DNA from: a virus
Reading direction: 5' to 3' (one strand)
DNA: 64,000 bases
IMG/VR virus record: IMGVR_UViG_3300027969_000097
Location: 1 to 64,000 of that record
The notes beneath the pieces are model-generated. The model made no database searches and was not told the origin of the DNA. It worked only from the letters and a program-made list of their open reading frames with translations. Position 1 is the first letter of the stretch. Each line of letters starts with the position of its first letter. This document shows positions 46,336 to 54,993 of the stretch, piece after piece. The translations under genes were made by a program, and so were the position numbers.

Positions 46336-47806
46336 TTTTTTTAAATTTACGGATACTTTCAATATATTGTTTATGCCCTACAGTTGGTTGAACTGATCCT
46401 AACATTCTAATTTCTCGAATAAAATCTTCTGCAATGTCTTTAATTTTAGGATGCATCATTTCGTATTCTTGTTTAATTGCACTGGTATCAAATAAATTTA
46501 ATCCGTACAAGATATGTGTATAGTGTGCTTCGCTGAACAGTTTATAGTCAGTTGATCCTCTAAAATCATCGGCTACTGGTAAATTCTTCTTCCACATTTT
46601 TAAATTTTTTGCAAGACTTTCAGGAATAGGCATGTTTTGTACATCTTTCCAAAACTGAGTATTATCTTTCTTAGTGATATAGTGTAATATAACAAAATCA
46701 CGTATGTTAGTCAGTATGTCGGCAATATCTTTATTGTATTTTTCTATATTATCTTCACTATAGTTAGGCAATCGGTGCATTAACAAAAATGACTGTTGTA
46801 TGCTAGTACCAATACTAGTGGCTTCTAAAGGTTCGACAAAACTGGCACTTAAACCAATAGCACAACAATTTTTAATCCACACTCGATCTAATGCTCCAGG
46901 ATCAAAAGTTAATGTTTTTCCAACAGTGATCTCTTTGCCCAACATTTTTTCAACTTCTAGTTTAGCTTGTTCCGGAGTTATATAGTTACTATCAAATATA
47001 TAACCGTTGCCGCTACGTCCCCATACTGGAATTTTAAACATCCAACCGTAATCCATTGCCTGAGCTAGAGTCCACATGTTATATTCATCAGTATCTTCCA
47101 TTGGAAATACAATAGCAGTATTCATTTTAAGATATTTGCTATGGCTTTGCCATGTAGCACCTAGTTTGGTAATTAACATCTTTCTAAAACCGGTGCTGTC
47201 AATGTAAAAATCAGCATGATATTTGTCAGCTTCGCCTACTAAGTGATTAATTTTTCCGTCATCGTCTAGTACTATATCTAAAATTTCATCGTCTATAACA
47301 TCAATTTGTCTATCCATTGCAACTCGTGTAAGAAAATCATTAAGTTTTTGTGTATTAAAATGATACTGGTTCCACGGCGGCCCAGTACTGATGTCTTCTA
47401 ATCGATAAGCCGCAACCCTATTATTCCAAGAACCTGGTATGTTTAGCGTATGTTTAGGAGCACGATCTCCAATCAGTTTGCCGTATACTGAATGATATTG
47501 ACCATTTTTTACATCTTTCTCTGGGCCAATGCTATGCATATAGTCTTCCTTAGCCCATCCTTTGAACATAATCCCGCATTTAAAGGTAGCATCGCATTCT
47601 TGTATAACACGTTCAAATGGAACTCCAATATACTGCATGAATTCATTCCAATGCTCTGTACTTCCTTCACCTACTCCTATGATACCAATTTTTTTAGAGC
47701 GAATAACATTAACTTTAGAAGTAGGAAATCGCATTTTTAAAATTAATGCGGCCACAAAACCTGCTGTGCCGCCGCCTACTACTGAAATTGTATCTATTTT
47801 ATTCAT
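46328..47806 (-). CDS. Flavin-dependent tryptophan-halogenase family protein 2
   Basis: 492 residues. FAD-binding motif VVGGGTAGFVAALIL at the N-terminus and GIIGVGEGSTEHW (about 41-53). Catalytic-type Lys K76 in CDATFKCGIMF, and Glu E328 in FVEPLEATSIG, spaced as in halogenase 1. The W-x-W-x-I-P signature is WMFKIP, with Phe for the second Trp. The residue after the Glu is Ala, not the Ser of PrnA/RebH. Trp halogenases need a flavin reductase; none is encoded in this window, so host FADH2 would be used. AGGAAA precedes the ATG. It lies 10 bases after the DUF6445-like gene and forms the end of a six-gene minus-strand operon (52.2 to 46.3 kb). Confidence 0.85.
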   Translation of the reverse strand: MNKIDTISVVGGGTAGFVAALILKMRFPTSKVNVIRSKKIGIIGVGEGSTEHWNEFMQYIGVPFERVIQECDATFKCGIMFKGWAKEDYMHSIGPEKDVKNGQYHSVYGKLIGDRAPKHTLNIPGSWNNRVAAYRLEDISTGPPWNQYHFNTQKLNDFLTRVAMDRQIDVIDDEILDIVLDDDGKINHLVGEADKYHADFYIDSTGFRKMLITKLGATWQSHSKYLKMNTAIVFPMEDTDEYNMWTLAQAMDYGWMFKIPVWGRSGNGYIFDSNYITPEQAKLEVEKMLGKEITVGKTLTFDPGALDRVWIKNCCAIGLSASFVEPLEATSIGTSIQQSFLLMHRLPNYSEDNIEKYNKDIADILTNIRDFVILHYITKKDNTQFWKDVQNMPIPESLAKNLKMWKKNLPVADDFRGSTDYKLFSEAHYTHILYGLNLFDTSAIKQEYEMMHPKIKDIAEDFIREIRMLGSVQPTVGHKQYIESIRKFKKIS

Positions 47807-47816
47807 TTATATTTTC

Positions 47817-48494
47817 CTATACAGTACTTATTGTTTGCTGGTTGTAGTTAAACTGCGATATGAAAAACAACAAAGTTAACCGTGGAGTTCCAGTTTTGGT
47901 GGACATACTGTTTGGCCTATGCCACATTTTAGAATCGTACGCAATTAAACGATTAAATTTATTTCCAATTCTGATAGTTTCTGAATTTTCAAGTAACTTT
48001 CGATTTCTTTCAAATCCTTCAACAAATTCCGGAGTAACATTTTCGTCTAAATAAAATTTTAAACGAGCTTCTGCATCCGAAGGTAATTCATCACATGTTG
48101 ATAAGTCTGCACCTTTGCCTGAAAATATAGAAGTTCCAGTATTAAGATTATCCTCGTCAGGAGTTAAGTATACCAATCCTGCTAAATTGCCATAGTCTGC
48201 GTGTATCCAACCTGCATTAAATCTTTTATCTTTGTAAACATCATTAATATGGAAACATACGTATATTTCGTATCGACTAATGCCTGGAAATACATCATAA
48301 CTAACCCTATCAGCAAACCAATCAGCAAATTTTTTAATTTCTGGATCTTCCATAGCTAATAAATTTCCAGTTCTACGTCCTGGAAAATATGTGGACTTGT
48401 GGAAATCTAAATTATTTGCTATTGCAATAACATTGTCAGGTTTATCAAAATAGTCATCTCTACAAATAAGATAATTTTTATAAAGATGTGTCAT
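47817..48494 (-). CDS. 2OG-oxygenase-like protein, DUF6445-like
   Basis: 225 residues. N-terminal FPGRRTGNLLAMED and the core GWIHADYGNLAGLVYLTPDE have H98-x-D100; WHRPNSMSTKTGTPRLTLLF gives H192 and R205. The pattern fits the DUF6445 family (from memory), whose members look like small Fe(II)/2OG dioxygenases with a longer insert between the HxD and distal His. All metal and oxoglutarate ligands appear intact. Coupled by ATGA to the gene upstream on this strand (48491-49141) and followed after 10 bases by halogenase 2. Substrate unknown; association with halogenases is recurrent in this island. Confidence 0.75.
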   Translation of the reverse strand: MTHLYKNYLICRDDYFDKPDNVIAIANNLDFHKSTYFPGRRTGNLLAMEDPEIKKFADWFADRVSYDVFPGISRYEIYVCFHINDVYKDKRFNAGWIHADYGNLAGLVYLTPDEDNLNTGTSIFSGKGADLSTCDELPSDAEARLKFYLDENVTPEFVEGFERNRKLLENSETIRIGNKFNRLIAYDSKMWHRPNSMSTKTGTPRLTLLFFISQFNYNQQTISTV

Positions 48495-49141
48495 AATGTC
48501 TCAAAATCAAAATTAATTACAATTCTAGAACTTTTTGTTACGGGATAATTGCCAGCGTGGTATCTGTGACCGTTAAAGAATAAGCCTGCACCTCGCTTGG
48601 GAGTAACACGTACTAACTCTGGTAGCGGTTCTGCAAATACTGGATCGTATATTTCTTCAGCAGGATTAAAAATTTTATCAAATATAATAGTATCACCGTC
48701 ACAGTCGTCTATATAGTAAACTAGTGTACTATACGGATGCCCAGTGTTAAAGTCAACATGCGGTGCGGCATATTTAAAATCAGTATGCCCTTGCCCTTTG
48801 TGTGTATAACGTAATCGTATACGCAGTAAGTTTTTAACATTAATATTAGTCTTTTCTGTAAAAAAATCTAAGATAGGTCTAAAAAAATCATAGTGAGCAG
48901 ACGTAACATTACCGTCAAACGCCATATGGAAGAATCCTACATCATCTGTTATGTTAGGATCTACGTAATTAGGAGTAGTACCTACCCCATAGTGATCTGG
49001 ATGGCCGATACGATGCAATAAAAACCAAGGAAAGTGATTTACACCTTGTACTCTTTCTAAAATTGCATTTTGAAAAGATTCTGGAACAATGTTTTCTATT
49101 AAAAGAATCTCGTCTTTAATATTGTTTATTTGATAGGCCAT
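48491..49141 (-). CDS. 2OG-Fe(II) oxygenase-like protein (HVD...H...R) 2
   Basis: 216 residues. Metal triad H128-x-D130 (AAPHVDFNTGHPYS) and H195 (GHRYHAGNYP), with R206 in SSRIVINFDF for 2-oxoglutarate. Further family features are HFPWFLLHRIGH near the N-terminus, DCDGDTIIFD after the HxD, and RVTPKRGAGLFFNGHR before the distal His. Related to the gene at 44545. Its first 26 bases overlap the 3' end of halogenase 3 in another frame, and its stop overlaps the next ATG, so it is embedded in a tightly coupled operon. Confidence 0.8.
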   Translation of the reverse strand: MAYQINNIKDEILLIENIVPESFQNAILERVQGVNHFPWFLLHRIGHPDHYGVGTTPNYVDPNITDDVGFFHMAFDGNVTSAHYDFFRPILDFFTEKTNINVKNLLRIRLRYTHKGQGHTDFKYAAPHVDFNTGHPYSTLVYYIDDCDGDTIIFDKIFNPAEEIYDPVFAEPLPELVRVTPKRGAGLFFNGHRYHAGNYPVTKSSRIVINFDFETL

Positions 49142-50672
49142 TTTTTTGTCGTATATCTCGTATATATTTTATAAAATTATTATATGTGTAACAACTTGAA
49201 AATTCTGTTCTCCATATATCTTGTAAATCATAATATGTTTGAGCAGTAACAGTCTTAATATCGCCGTGTACTGGCAATTTAAAACCTAATTCTGCCTTAG
49301 CAACCGATGGATCTAGCAAATTTAGCCCATCCATTACAAAACTGTATAGCGGCCAACCTGCAGATCCAGAATAACTAGGAAAATCATTTACAGTTGGTAC
49401 TTTTGTTTTAGACATTTCTAATAAATTTGTTACAAATTCAGTTTTAACAATACCAGACTTAATGTATCTCCAAAATTCACTGTCATCTCTTCCGCCCATA
49501 TAATGCATGACTAGGAAATCCTTAATATCATCATACATTTTTCTAACTCTTTGGTTGTGTATATTTCTAGAACCAGTGTTTAATGTTTCTTCTAGTGTAG
49601 GTTTTAAATACTCAAACACTATCATTTGTGCTTGAACAATAGACGAATGAATACTTGTAGCTTCTAATGGTTCTAAAAATGCACTACTAAGTCCAATAGC
49701 AACACAGTTTTTAACCCATGCATTTTCTTGTCTGCCAGAATCAAACTTAATAACTCTTGCCGGATTGATCTTTTTACCAAGTAATGTTTCAATTTCTTCT
49801 TGTGCTTTATCCGCAGTTGTAAATGCATCGCAAAATGCATAGCCGTTACCTTTACGATCGATTAATGGTACAGTCCACATCCATCCGTTCTGTTGTGCCC
49901 ATGCCGTTGTATACGGAACCGGCAATTCGTCAGCATCATAATCTAATAAAAACGGTATAGCAGAATTAAGAGGAAGGTTAGCTTGATAGCTAACCCATTT
50001 ATTAGGCAATTCGTTCATCAACACTTTATGAAATCCAGAGCAATCGATGAAAAAATCTCCAGATACTGGATTGTTGTCTTGTAAATTTAATGTTTTTATA
50101 TTACCAGTTACTGAATCTAATTCTACATTTACTATTTCATCGTCAATATATTGTACATTGCCGGCACGTAAACAAAGTTTTTTAAAATACTTACCTACTA
50201 AATGAGCATCTACGTGAAATGCATTAGACGGTACTTGGAAAGAGTTTGTACGCTCGTCAAAATTTGAAAGCCCGTGCTCTAACCAATAACCGCATCTGCT
50301 AGTTGTTAGTAAGGAATCATTTGCTAAACCAACACTTCGGCAAAATAAAGGATCAGGAACACTCATATGTGTCCATGATCCATCGATGGGTGCTAAGTAA
50401 GAACTATTAATATCGTTAGTCCAACCTTTGTGTTTAATACCGTATTTCAATGTGGCGCCGGTTTCTATAATAAATTCGTTTATGTCACACCCTAAATCGT
50501 AAATGTGATTTGTCAGCACGTCAGTTATTCTACCGGTGGTACTTTCTCCAACCCCAATGATTCCAATCTTTGACGATTCAATTACAATAATATTATGATT
50601 AGGATGACGTCTGGCCGCTAGTAATGCTGTAATCCAGCCTGCCGTTCCACCTCCAACAATAACTACGTTCAT
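49116..50672 (-). CDS. Flavin-dependent tryptophan-halogenase family protein 3
   Basis: 518 residues, tandem paralogue of halogenase 4. FAD motif MNVVIVGGGTAGWITALLAA, then GIIGVGESTTGRITDVLTNH. Lys K76 in TGATLKYGIKHKGW, signature WMWTVPLIDRKGNGY (264-278) with both Trp residues and the Pro, and Glu E337 in FLEPLEATSIHSS. Like the other two EA-type copies it has Ala after the catalytic Glu. It therefore keeps all residues thought essential for halide activation. ATGA coupling (50669-50672) links it to halogenase 4 upstream, and its 3' end overlaps the 48491 gene by 26 bases. Confidence 0.87.
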   Translation of the reverse strand: MNVVIVGGGTAGWITALLAARRHPNHNIIVIESSKIGIIGVGESTTGRITDVLTNHIYDLGCDINEFIIETGATLKYGIKHKGWTNDINSSYLAPIDGSWTHMSVPDPLFCRSVGLANDSLLTTSRCGYWLEHGLSNFDERTNSFQVPSNAFHVDAHLVGKYFKKLCLRAGNVQYIDDEIVNVELDSVTGNIKTLNLQDNNPVSGDFFIDCSGFHKVLMNELPNKWVSYQANLPLNSAIPFLLDYDADELPVPYTTAWAQQNGWMWTVPLIDRKGNGYAFCDAFTTADKAQEEIETLLGKKINPARVIKFDSGRQENAWVKNCVAIGLSSAFLEPLEATSIHSSIVQAQMIVFEYLKPTLEETLNTGSRNIHNQRVRKMYDDIKDFLVMHYMGGRDDSEFWRYIKSGIVKTEFVTNLLEMSKTKVPTVNDFPSYSGSAGWPLYSFVMDGLNLLDPSVAKAELGFKLPVHGDIKTVTAQTYYDLQDIWRTEFSSCYTYNNFIKYIRDIRQKNGLSNKQY

Positions 50673-52219
50673 TTAACACCTCGAAATTTTCTTATATCTC
50701 TGAAATAATTTATAAATTCTTCGTATGAGTAACAATCTTGTAAATTATTGGTCCATTGGTCTTGCATATTATAGTATACTTCAGTACCTACATCTTGCAA
50801 ATTACCGTGCCTAGACATTATCATTTTTAGATCCATAGCACTAGCACGTTTATCTATTAAATTCAATCCGTTCATGACAAAACTATACAAGGGCCAGCCG
50901 GCACTACCGGGATAATTTGAAAAATCGTGGTCTGAAGGAACTTTACTTTTGCCCATATGTAACAATGTATCGACAAAGTCTGTTCGAGTAACACCACTAC
51001 TAATCATGCGCCAAAAATCGCTATCGTTTCTACCACCTTGATAGTGCAATACTAGGAAATCTTTAATATCATCGTACATTATACGTGTACGATGGTTGTA
51101 TACCCTACGGGATCCTTCATTCATTGTTTCGATTAGGTCTTCTTTTAAGTATTCAGCCGCAAAGTTATGAGCTTGTACTACTGAAGAATGTATACTAGTA
51201 GCTTCTAATGGTTCTAAAAATGCACTACTAAGTCCAATAGCAACACAGTTTTTAACCCACGCTTCCCGTTGTCTACCAGCATCAAATTTAATAGTACGTA
51301 TAGGTTCTATTGGCTGTCCTAGTATTGTTTCAATTTCTTCTTGTGCTTTATCCGTAGTTGTAAATGCATCGCAAAATACATACCCACAACCTTTACGATC
51401 CATTAAAGGAATTTGCCACATCCATCCGTTTTTTTGTGCCCAAGCAGTTGTGTACGATTCAGGAACTTCATTTTCTTTGTATTTTAGTAAAAAAGGCATG
51501 CCTGTATTAAGAGGTAAATTTTTCTGATAACTAATCCACTGATTGGGCGCCACAGTATTCATTAATACTCGATTAAATCCAGAACAATCGATAAAGAAGT
51601 CGCCCTCTATTAACTGGTCATCATCTAATATAACGGATTTTACAAATCCATTTTTAGAATTTAAATTAACATGTTTTACAATACTATCTATATAAGATGC
51701 ATTTGCATTTTTTAAAGTTATTTTTTTAAAATATTGACCTGCGAGGTGTGCATCAATATGCATAGCGTGGTCATGATTTATGAATGTTTTAGTAAATTTA
51801 TTAAAATTAGATTTATTGTTTGCTATACGATGCCCGCATTCACTAATTTTAATAAAATCTTTAGGTTCTAAATTATGTTGAGCCCAAGATAGTAAAAAAT
51901 CAGGCACAGATGTTCGTGTATAACTACCGTCTATTGGGCCGATATAACCTTGATCAATATTATTAGTCCATCCTTTGTGATGAATGGCATATTTTAAGGT
52001 TGCACCTGTTTCTATAATAAACTCGTTTAGATCACAACCGTAATTAAATCTGTGATTTGTTAAAATATCAGTTAACCATCCAGTAGTACTTTCTCCAACT
52101 CCAATTACTCCAAGTTTTGAAGACTCAATTATAGTAACAGTATGATTAGGATGTCGTGCAGATATCATCAACGCTGTGACCCAACCTGCTGTTCCACCTC
52201 CAACAATAACTACATTCAT
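50669..52219 (-). CDS. Flavin-dependent tryptophan-halogenase family protein 4
   Basis: 516 residues, closest to halogenase 3 throughout its length. FAD motif MNVVIVGGGTAGWVTALMIS, Lys K76 (TGATLKYAIHHKGW), signature WMWQIPLMDRKGCGY (266-280), Glu E339 (FLEPLEATSIHSS). The differences between copies 3 and 4 are concentrated in about residues 105-200, a region that would cover the substrate side in Trp halogenases, which hints at different targets. AAAGGA lies about 5-10 bases before the ATG. The gene is preceded by the paired oxygenase-like genes at 52233 and 52847 on the same strand. Confidence 0.87.
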   Translation of the reverse strand: MNVVIVGGGTAGWVTALMISARHPNHTVTIIESSKLGVIGVGESTTGWLTDILTNHRFNYGCDLNEFIIETGATLKYAIHHKGWTNNIDQGYIGPIDGSYTRTSVPDFLLSWAQHNLEPKDFIKISECGHRIANNKSNFNKFTKTFINHDHAMHIDAHLAGQYFKKITLKNANASYIDSIVKHVNLNSKNGFVKSVILDDDQLIEGDFFIDCSGFNRVLMNTVAPNQWISYQKNLPLNTGMPFLLKYKENEVPESYTTAWAQKNGWMWQIPLMDRKGCGYVFCDAFTTTDKAQEEIETILGQPIEPIRTIKFDAGRQREAWVKNCVAIGLSSAFLEPLEATSIHSSVVQAHNFAAEYLKEDLIETMNEGSRRVYNHRTRIMYDDIKDFLVLHYQGGRNDSDFWRMISSGVTRTDFVDTLLHMGKSKVPSDHDFSNYPGSAGWPLYSFVMNGLNLIDKRASAMDLKMIMSRHGNLQDVGTEVYYNMQDQWTNNLQDCYSYEEFINYFRDIRKFRGVK

Positions 52220-52232
52220 TTAAAATCCTTTA

Positions 52233-52850
52233 TTAATTATATGTAACAACAAACACAATTCTGCGGGTTTTAGGCGCAGGGTATCTGTGGGCATGCCATT
52301 CTTGCTTAAACGATACTGCTGTATTTTGTACACACGGAATACTATAAGTAGTAGAAAAATCGTCAGGCCATATTAACGTTTCACCTGCTTCGCATGTATT
52401 CAAATACATAATGAAATTACAGTGCGGCCAATCGTGGTCCAAATGCGGCTCTGTATGATTAATATCATTATACCAGTTTAAATTTAAATTGGCTCTGTAT
52501 ATTTTAGTATATTTAATATTGTTTGTAGACATGAATCTATGAAACAATTCAATAAAAAATTCATAATATATACTAAAATCGTCAGGGCCTCTGTCTAAAT
52601 GACTTTGATCACCGTGCTCTGCTTTCTTTAGTAATGTATGACTAAAGAATTGCGAATTATAATGTACTAACTGTGGCCTTAACCAATCAGGAAGATGTTT
52701 ATTATAAAAAAACTCAGTATCAAATGCTTGCCCGCTTTTCCAAAACCAAGGAAATTTTGAACCCATTATAACGGTTTCAATAAATTCTTGTTCTTGAGGA
52801 TATACAACAACCGTACCGTGTGTTATTGCATTTGTAATATCTTTGCTCAT
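52233..52850 (-). CDS. 2OG-Fe(II) oxygenase-like protein, tandem copy A
   Basis: 205 residues, start placed at 52850 where the ATG overlaps the TGA of the preceding gene (ATGA); a longer frame from 52913 lies within that gene. Motifs: FPWFWKSG near residue 33, core EPHLDHDWPHCNFIMYL with H136-x-D138, GETLIWPDDF, then EWHAHRYPAPKTRRIVFVV (H186/H188 and R197). The HLDHDWPH block and EWHAHRYPAP are shared with copy B at 52847. The pair is thus a recent duplication that kept all ligands in both copies. Followed by halogenase 4 after 14 bases. Confidence 0.8.
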   Translation of the reverse strand: MSKDITNAITHGTVVVYPQEQEFIETVIMGSKFPWFWKSGQAFDTEFFYNKHLPDWLRPQLVHYNSQFFSHTLLKKAEHGDQSHLDRGPDDFSIYYEFFIELFHRFMSTNNIKYTKIYRANLNLNWYNDINHTEPHLDHDWPHCNFIMYLNTCEAGETLIWPDDFSTTYSIPCVQNTAVSFKQEWHAHRYPAPKTRRIVFVVTYN

Positions 52851-53470
52851 ACATAAGTTACCACAAATACCAGTCGCTTTGTTCCAGGTGCCGGATACCT
52901 GTGTGCATGCCAATGCTGTTTAAAAGTTACAGCAGTATATTGTATACAGGGTATCATGTAACTAGTTGCAAAATCTTCAGGCCATACTATAGTTTGTCCA
53001 TCTTCGCAGTCTGTTAGATACATGATAAAATTACTGTGCGGCCAATCATGGTCTAAATGCGGAGCAGTATGCCAATCTCCGTTATACCATGTTAAATTTA
53101 AATTAGCTCTAAATATATTTGTATATTTTATATTGTTTTCAACAGTAAATCTATGGAATATCTCAAGGAAAAACTCCCAGTACTGACTAATTTCGTTACT
53201 TGGACGCTCTGTATGTTTTACATTTTCAATTTCTGTACGATGCAATAATGTATGACTTAAAAATGCACCATTGTAAAAGTCTATATGTTCACGTAACGCT
53301 GTAGGAAAATTACTTTTAACTGTTTCTTTGTCATCGGTAGTTTGTCGATCTTGCCAAAACCATGGAAAATAAGGTCCCAAGAATAAACTGTTAACAACAT
53401 CACGTTCGGCAGGATACACAGTAACCGGCGCATGTGTTACAACTGAATTTACCAGCAAATCTCCAATCAT
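52847..53470 (-). CDS. 2OG-Fe(II) oxygenase-like protein, tandem copy B
   Basis: 207 residues and first gene of the minus-strand operon. PYFPWFWQDR near residue 34, core APHLDHDWPHSNFIMYL with H138-x-D140, GQTIVWPEDF, and HWHAHRYPAPGTKRLVFVV (H188/H190, R199). It shares most of its length with copy A. AGAGG lies upstream of the ATG. A weak TTAAATA box on this strand (53491-53498) in the divergent spacer could drive the operon that runs through both oxygenase copies, halogenases 4 and 3, two more oxygenases and halogenase 2. Confidence 0.8.
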   Translation of the reverse strand: MIGDLLVNSVVTHAPVTVYPAERDVVNSLFLGPYFPWFWQDRQTTDDKETVKSNFPTALREHIDFYNGAFLSHTLLHRTEIENVKHTERPSNEISQYWEFFLEIFHRFTVENNIKYTNIFRANLNLTWYNGDWHTAPHLDHDWPHSNFIMYLTDCEDGQTIVWPEDFATSYMIPCIQYTAVTFKQHWHAHRYPAPGTKRLVFVVTYV

Positions 53471-53596
53471 TTAAACATCCTCTTGTAGGATATTTAACCT
53501 ATAAAATTTTAAGATTGTACAGACTTGATATAGCCAAATTTTAAATATATTGCTGGAAACAAAGATAAGTACAAAAACTAATCAACGGAGTATTTC
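53471..53596 (+). other. AT-rich divergent spacer of the accessory island
   Basis: A 126-base gap between genes running away from each other, so it should hold promoters for both directions. It is AT-rich. I see a weak late-like box GTTAAATA for the minus-strand operon and no convincing sigma70 pair; a TTGATA followed by TATATT at 15-base spacing on the plus strand is too short to trust. Confidence 0.35.
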
Positions 53597-54208
53597 ATGA
53601 CATCTACTACAACCCAGGGCAATTTTACCGATGCGGCCACTGAAGGCCCAAGCAAACTAGCTTCTTTAGAAATTGTATCAATTAATAAATCTGAACTTTT
53701 TACTAAAGAAGAATGCGAAACTATAATGAGTAATTGCATAGATGAACTATGGTTGCCGGCAACTGTAGTTGGTAACACAGACGGCAGTTTCCACCGTTCC
53801 CGCCGACAAAAATTAAGAGGAGATATTGCAGGATTTCCTTTTTTAAACATTCGAGATATAACAAAACTAGCAAATAACGAAGTTTATGATTTTAAATTGC
53901 TTGGTATAATTGATCAAGATTTCCCACAAATTTTTAGTTATGGTGAAAATGATTTTTATAAAATGCATATGGAATTAAATTCAATGTCATCTTCAAGAAA
54001 GCTAAGTTTTATTATCAATTTATCAGACCCAGATTCTTACGAAGGCGGTGATATTGAGTTTTTAAATATTGCCGCAGACCCTGCACTTCTTAAAGAACAG
54101 GGATCTTGTTTAGTTTTCCCATCATATCTAGCATATGGTATTGCTCCTGTGACTAAGGGCATTAAAAAAGTTATTGTTGGACATGTCCACGGTGCTGTGT
54201 TTAAATGA
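53597..54208 (+). CDS. 2OG-oxygenase-like protein with degenerate metal site
   Basis: 203 residues. It follows the PKHD-type hydroxylase layout (RKLSFIINLSDPDSYEGGDI, then LVFPSYLAYGIAPVTKG) and is clearly related to the next gene. The metal positions differ: HxD is HxE (H124-x-E126 in FYKMHMELNSM), the distal His of FPS..xH is replaced by Tyr (Y180), and the RY that binds 2-oxoglutarate is KK. It is probably inactive as a standard dioxygenase and could be a non-catalytic partner of the adjacent enzyme. An AACGGAG ribosome site precedes the ATG, and the stop overlaps the next start (ATGA). Confidence 0.8.
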   Translation: MTSTTTQGNFTDAATEGPSKLASLEIVSINKSELFTKEECETIMSNCIDELWLPATVVGNTDGSFHRSRRQKLRGDIAGFPFLNIRDITKLANNEVYDFKLLGIIDQDFPQIFSYGENDFYKMHMELNSMSSSRKLSFIINLSDPDSYEGGDIEFLNIAADPALLKEQGSCLVFPSYLAYGIAPVTKGIKKVIVGHVHGAVFK

Positions 54209-54993
54209 TTTTAAAATATAGTTACTGGTATTTTTTGTCGGCGTTACCGCCACATGTTTGTGATCAAATTATGGAAATGGGTTTAGAATCCATGCACGAA
54301 CAAAAACTAAAATATGGTGAAGAAGCACTAGTTGGAACAGTGGGCGGTTGGCTTCAAAAAGGCCAGAACAACGATGCAATACCAAGTAATCATGAAACTA
54401 GGGAACAACTAGCAGAAAAAGGAATAGATCTTAATCAAACGTATGTTCGAGATTCTAATGTAACATTTTTAAGTAATCCTTCTTTGTACGAGTTAGTATG
54501 GCCTTACATACGTGAAGCTAATAAAAAAGCAAATTGGAATTTTGATTGGGATTATACTGAAGATTTTCAATTTACAAAATATGGTATCAATCAGTTTTAT
54601 GGTTGGCATGCTGATTCTAGTGATTCTCCTTACGAAGAATTCAATCCAGAAGTTCATAGCTCTCATAAAAATCCAGACGGTACTACAATGACAAGTCAGC
54701 TTGGAGATCCAGTGCCCGAAGATCATAATAAAACTCTTAATAAAAATATGATTGGCAAAATAAGAAAACTTAGTGTTACTATTAGCCTAAATGATCCAGC
54801 AGAGTATGATGGCGGGAATTTACAATTCGATTTAGGGCCGCACCGCCCAGATAGATTTCATACTGTCACAGAAATACGTCCTCGAGGGTCAGTTATTGTA
54901 TTTCCATCACATATTCAGCATCAAGTAACACCGGTTACAAGAGGGACACGCTATAGTTTAGTATGTTGGAATTTAGGACCCTCATGGAAATGA
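54205..54993 (+). CDS. PKHD-type 2OG-Fe(II) hydroxylase-like protein
   Basis: 262 residues with a complete active site: H135-x-D137 in NQFYGWHADSSDSPYEEF, H239 in IVFPSHIQHQVTPVTRG, and R249 in TRYSLVCWNLG. RKLSVTISLNDPAEYDGGNL lies between. The family includes prolyl and other hydroxylases acting on proteins. It is paired with the degenerate homologue just upstream (ATGA overlap) and with the following gene (ATGA at 54990), forming a three-gene operon. About 60 extra residues (140-185, Asp/Pro/Asn-rich) are inserted between HxD and the RKLS strand. Substrate unknown. Confidence 0.85.
   Translation: MILKYSYWYFLSALPPHVCDQIMEMGLESMHEQKLKYGEEALVGTVGGWLQKGQNNDAIPSNHETREQLAEKGIDLNQTYVRDSNVTFLSNPSLYELVWPYIREANKKANWNFDWDYTEDFQFTKYGINQFYGWHADSSDSPYEEFNPEVHSSHKNPDGTTMTSQLGDPVPEDHNKTLNKNMIGKIRKLSVTISLNDPAEYDGGNLQFDLGPHRPDRFHTVTEIRPRGSVIVFPSHIQHQVTPVTRGTRYSLVCWNLGPSWK

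Noticed and set aside
49116-49141. Frameshift fusion of halogenase 3 and the next oxygenase at an A-run
   Set aside because: The A-run is present, but the downstream gene is in the +1 frame. A -1 slip meets a stop within a few codons; an ordinary overlapping start is simpler.
53521-53580. Sigma70 promoter TTGATA...TATATT upstream of 53597
   Set aside because: Spacing is only 15 bases and the region is very AT-rich; not better than chance.
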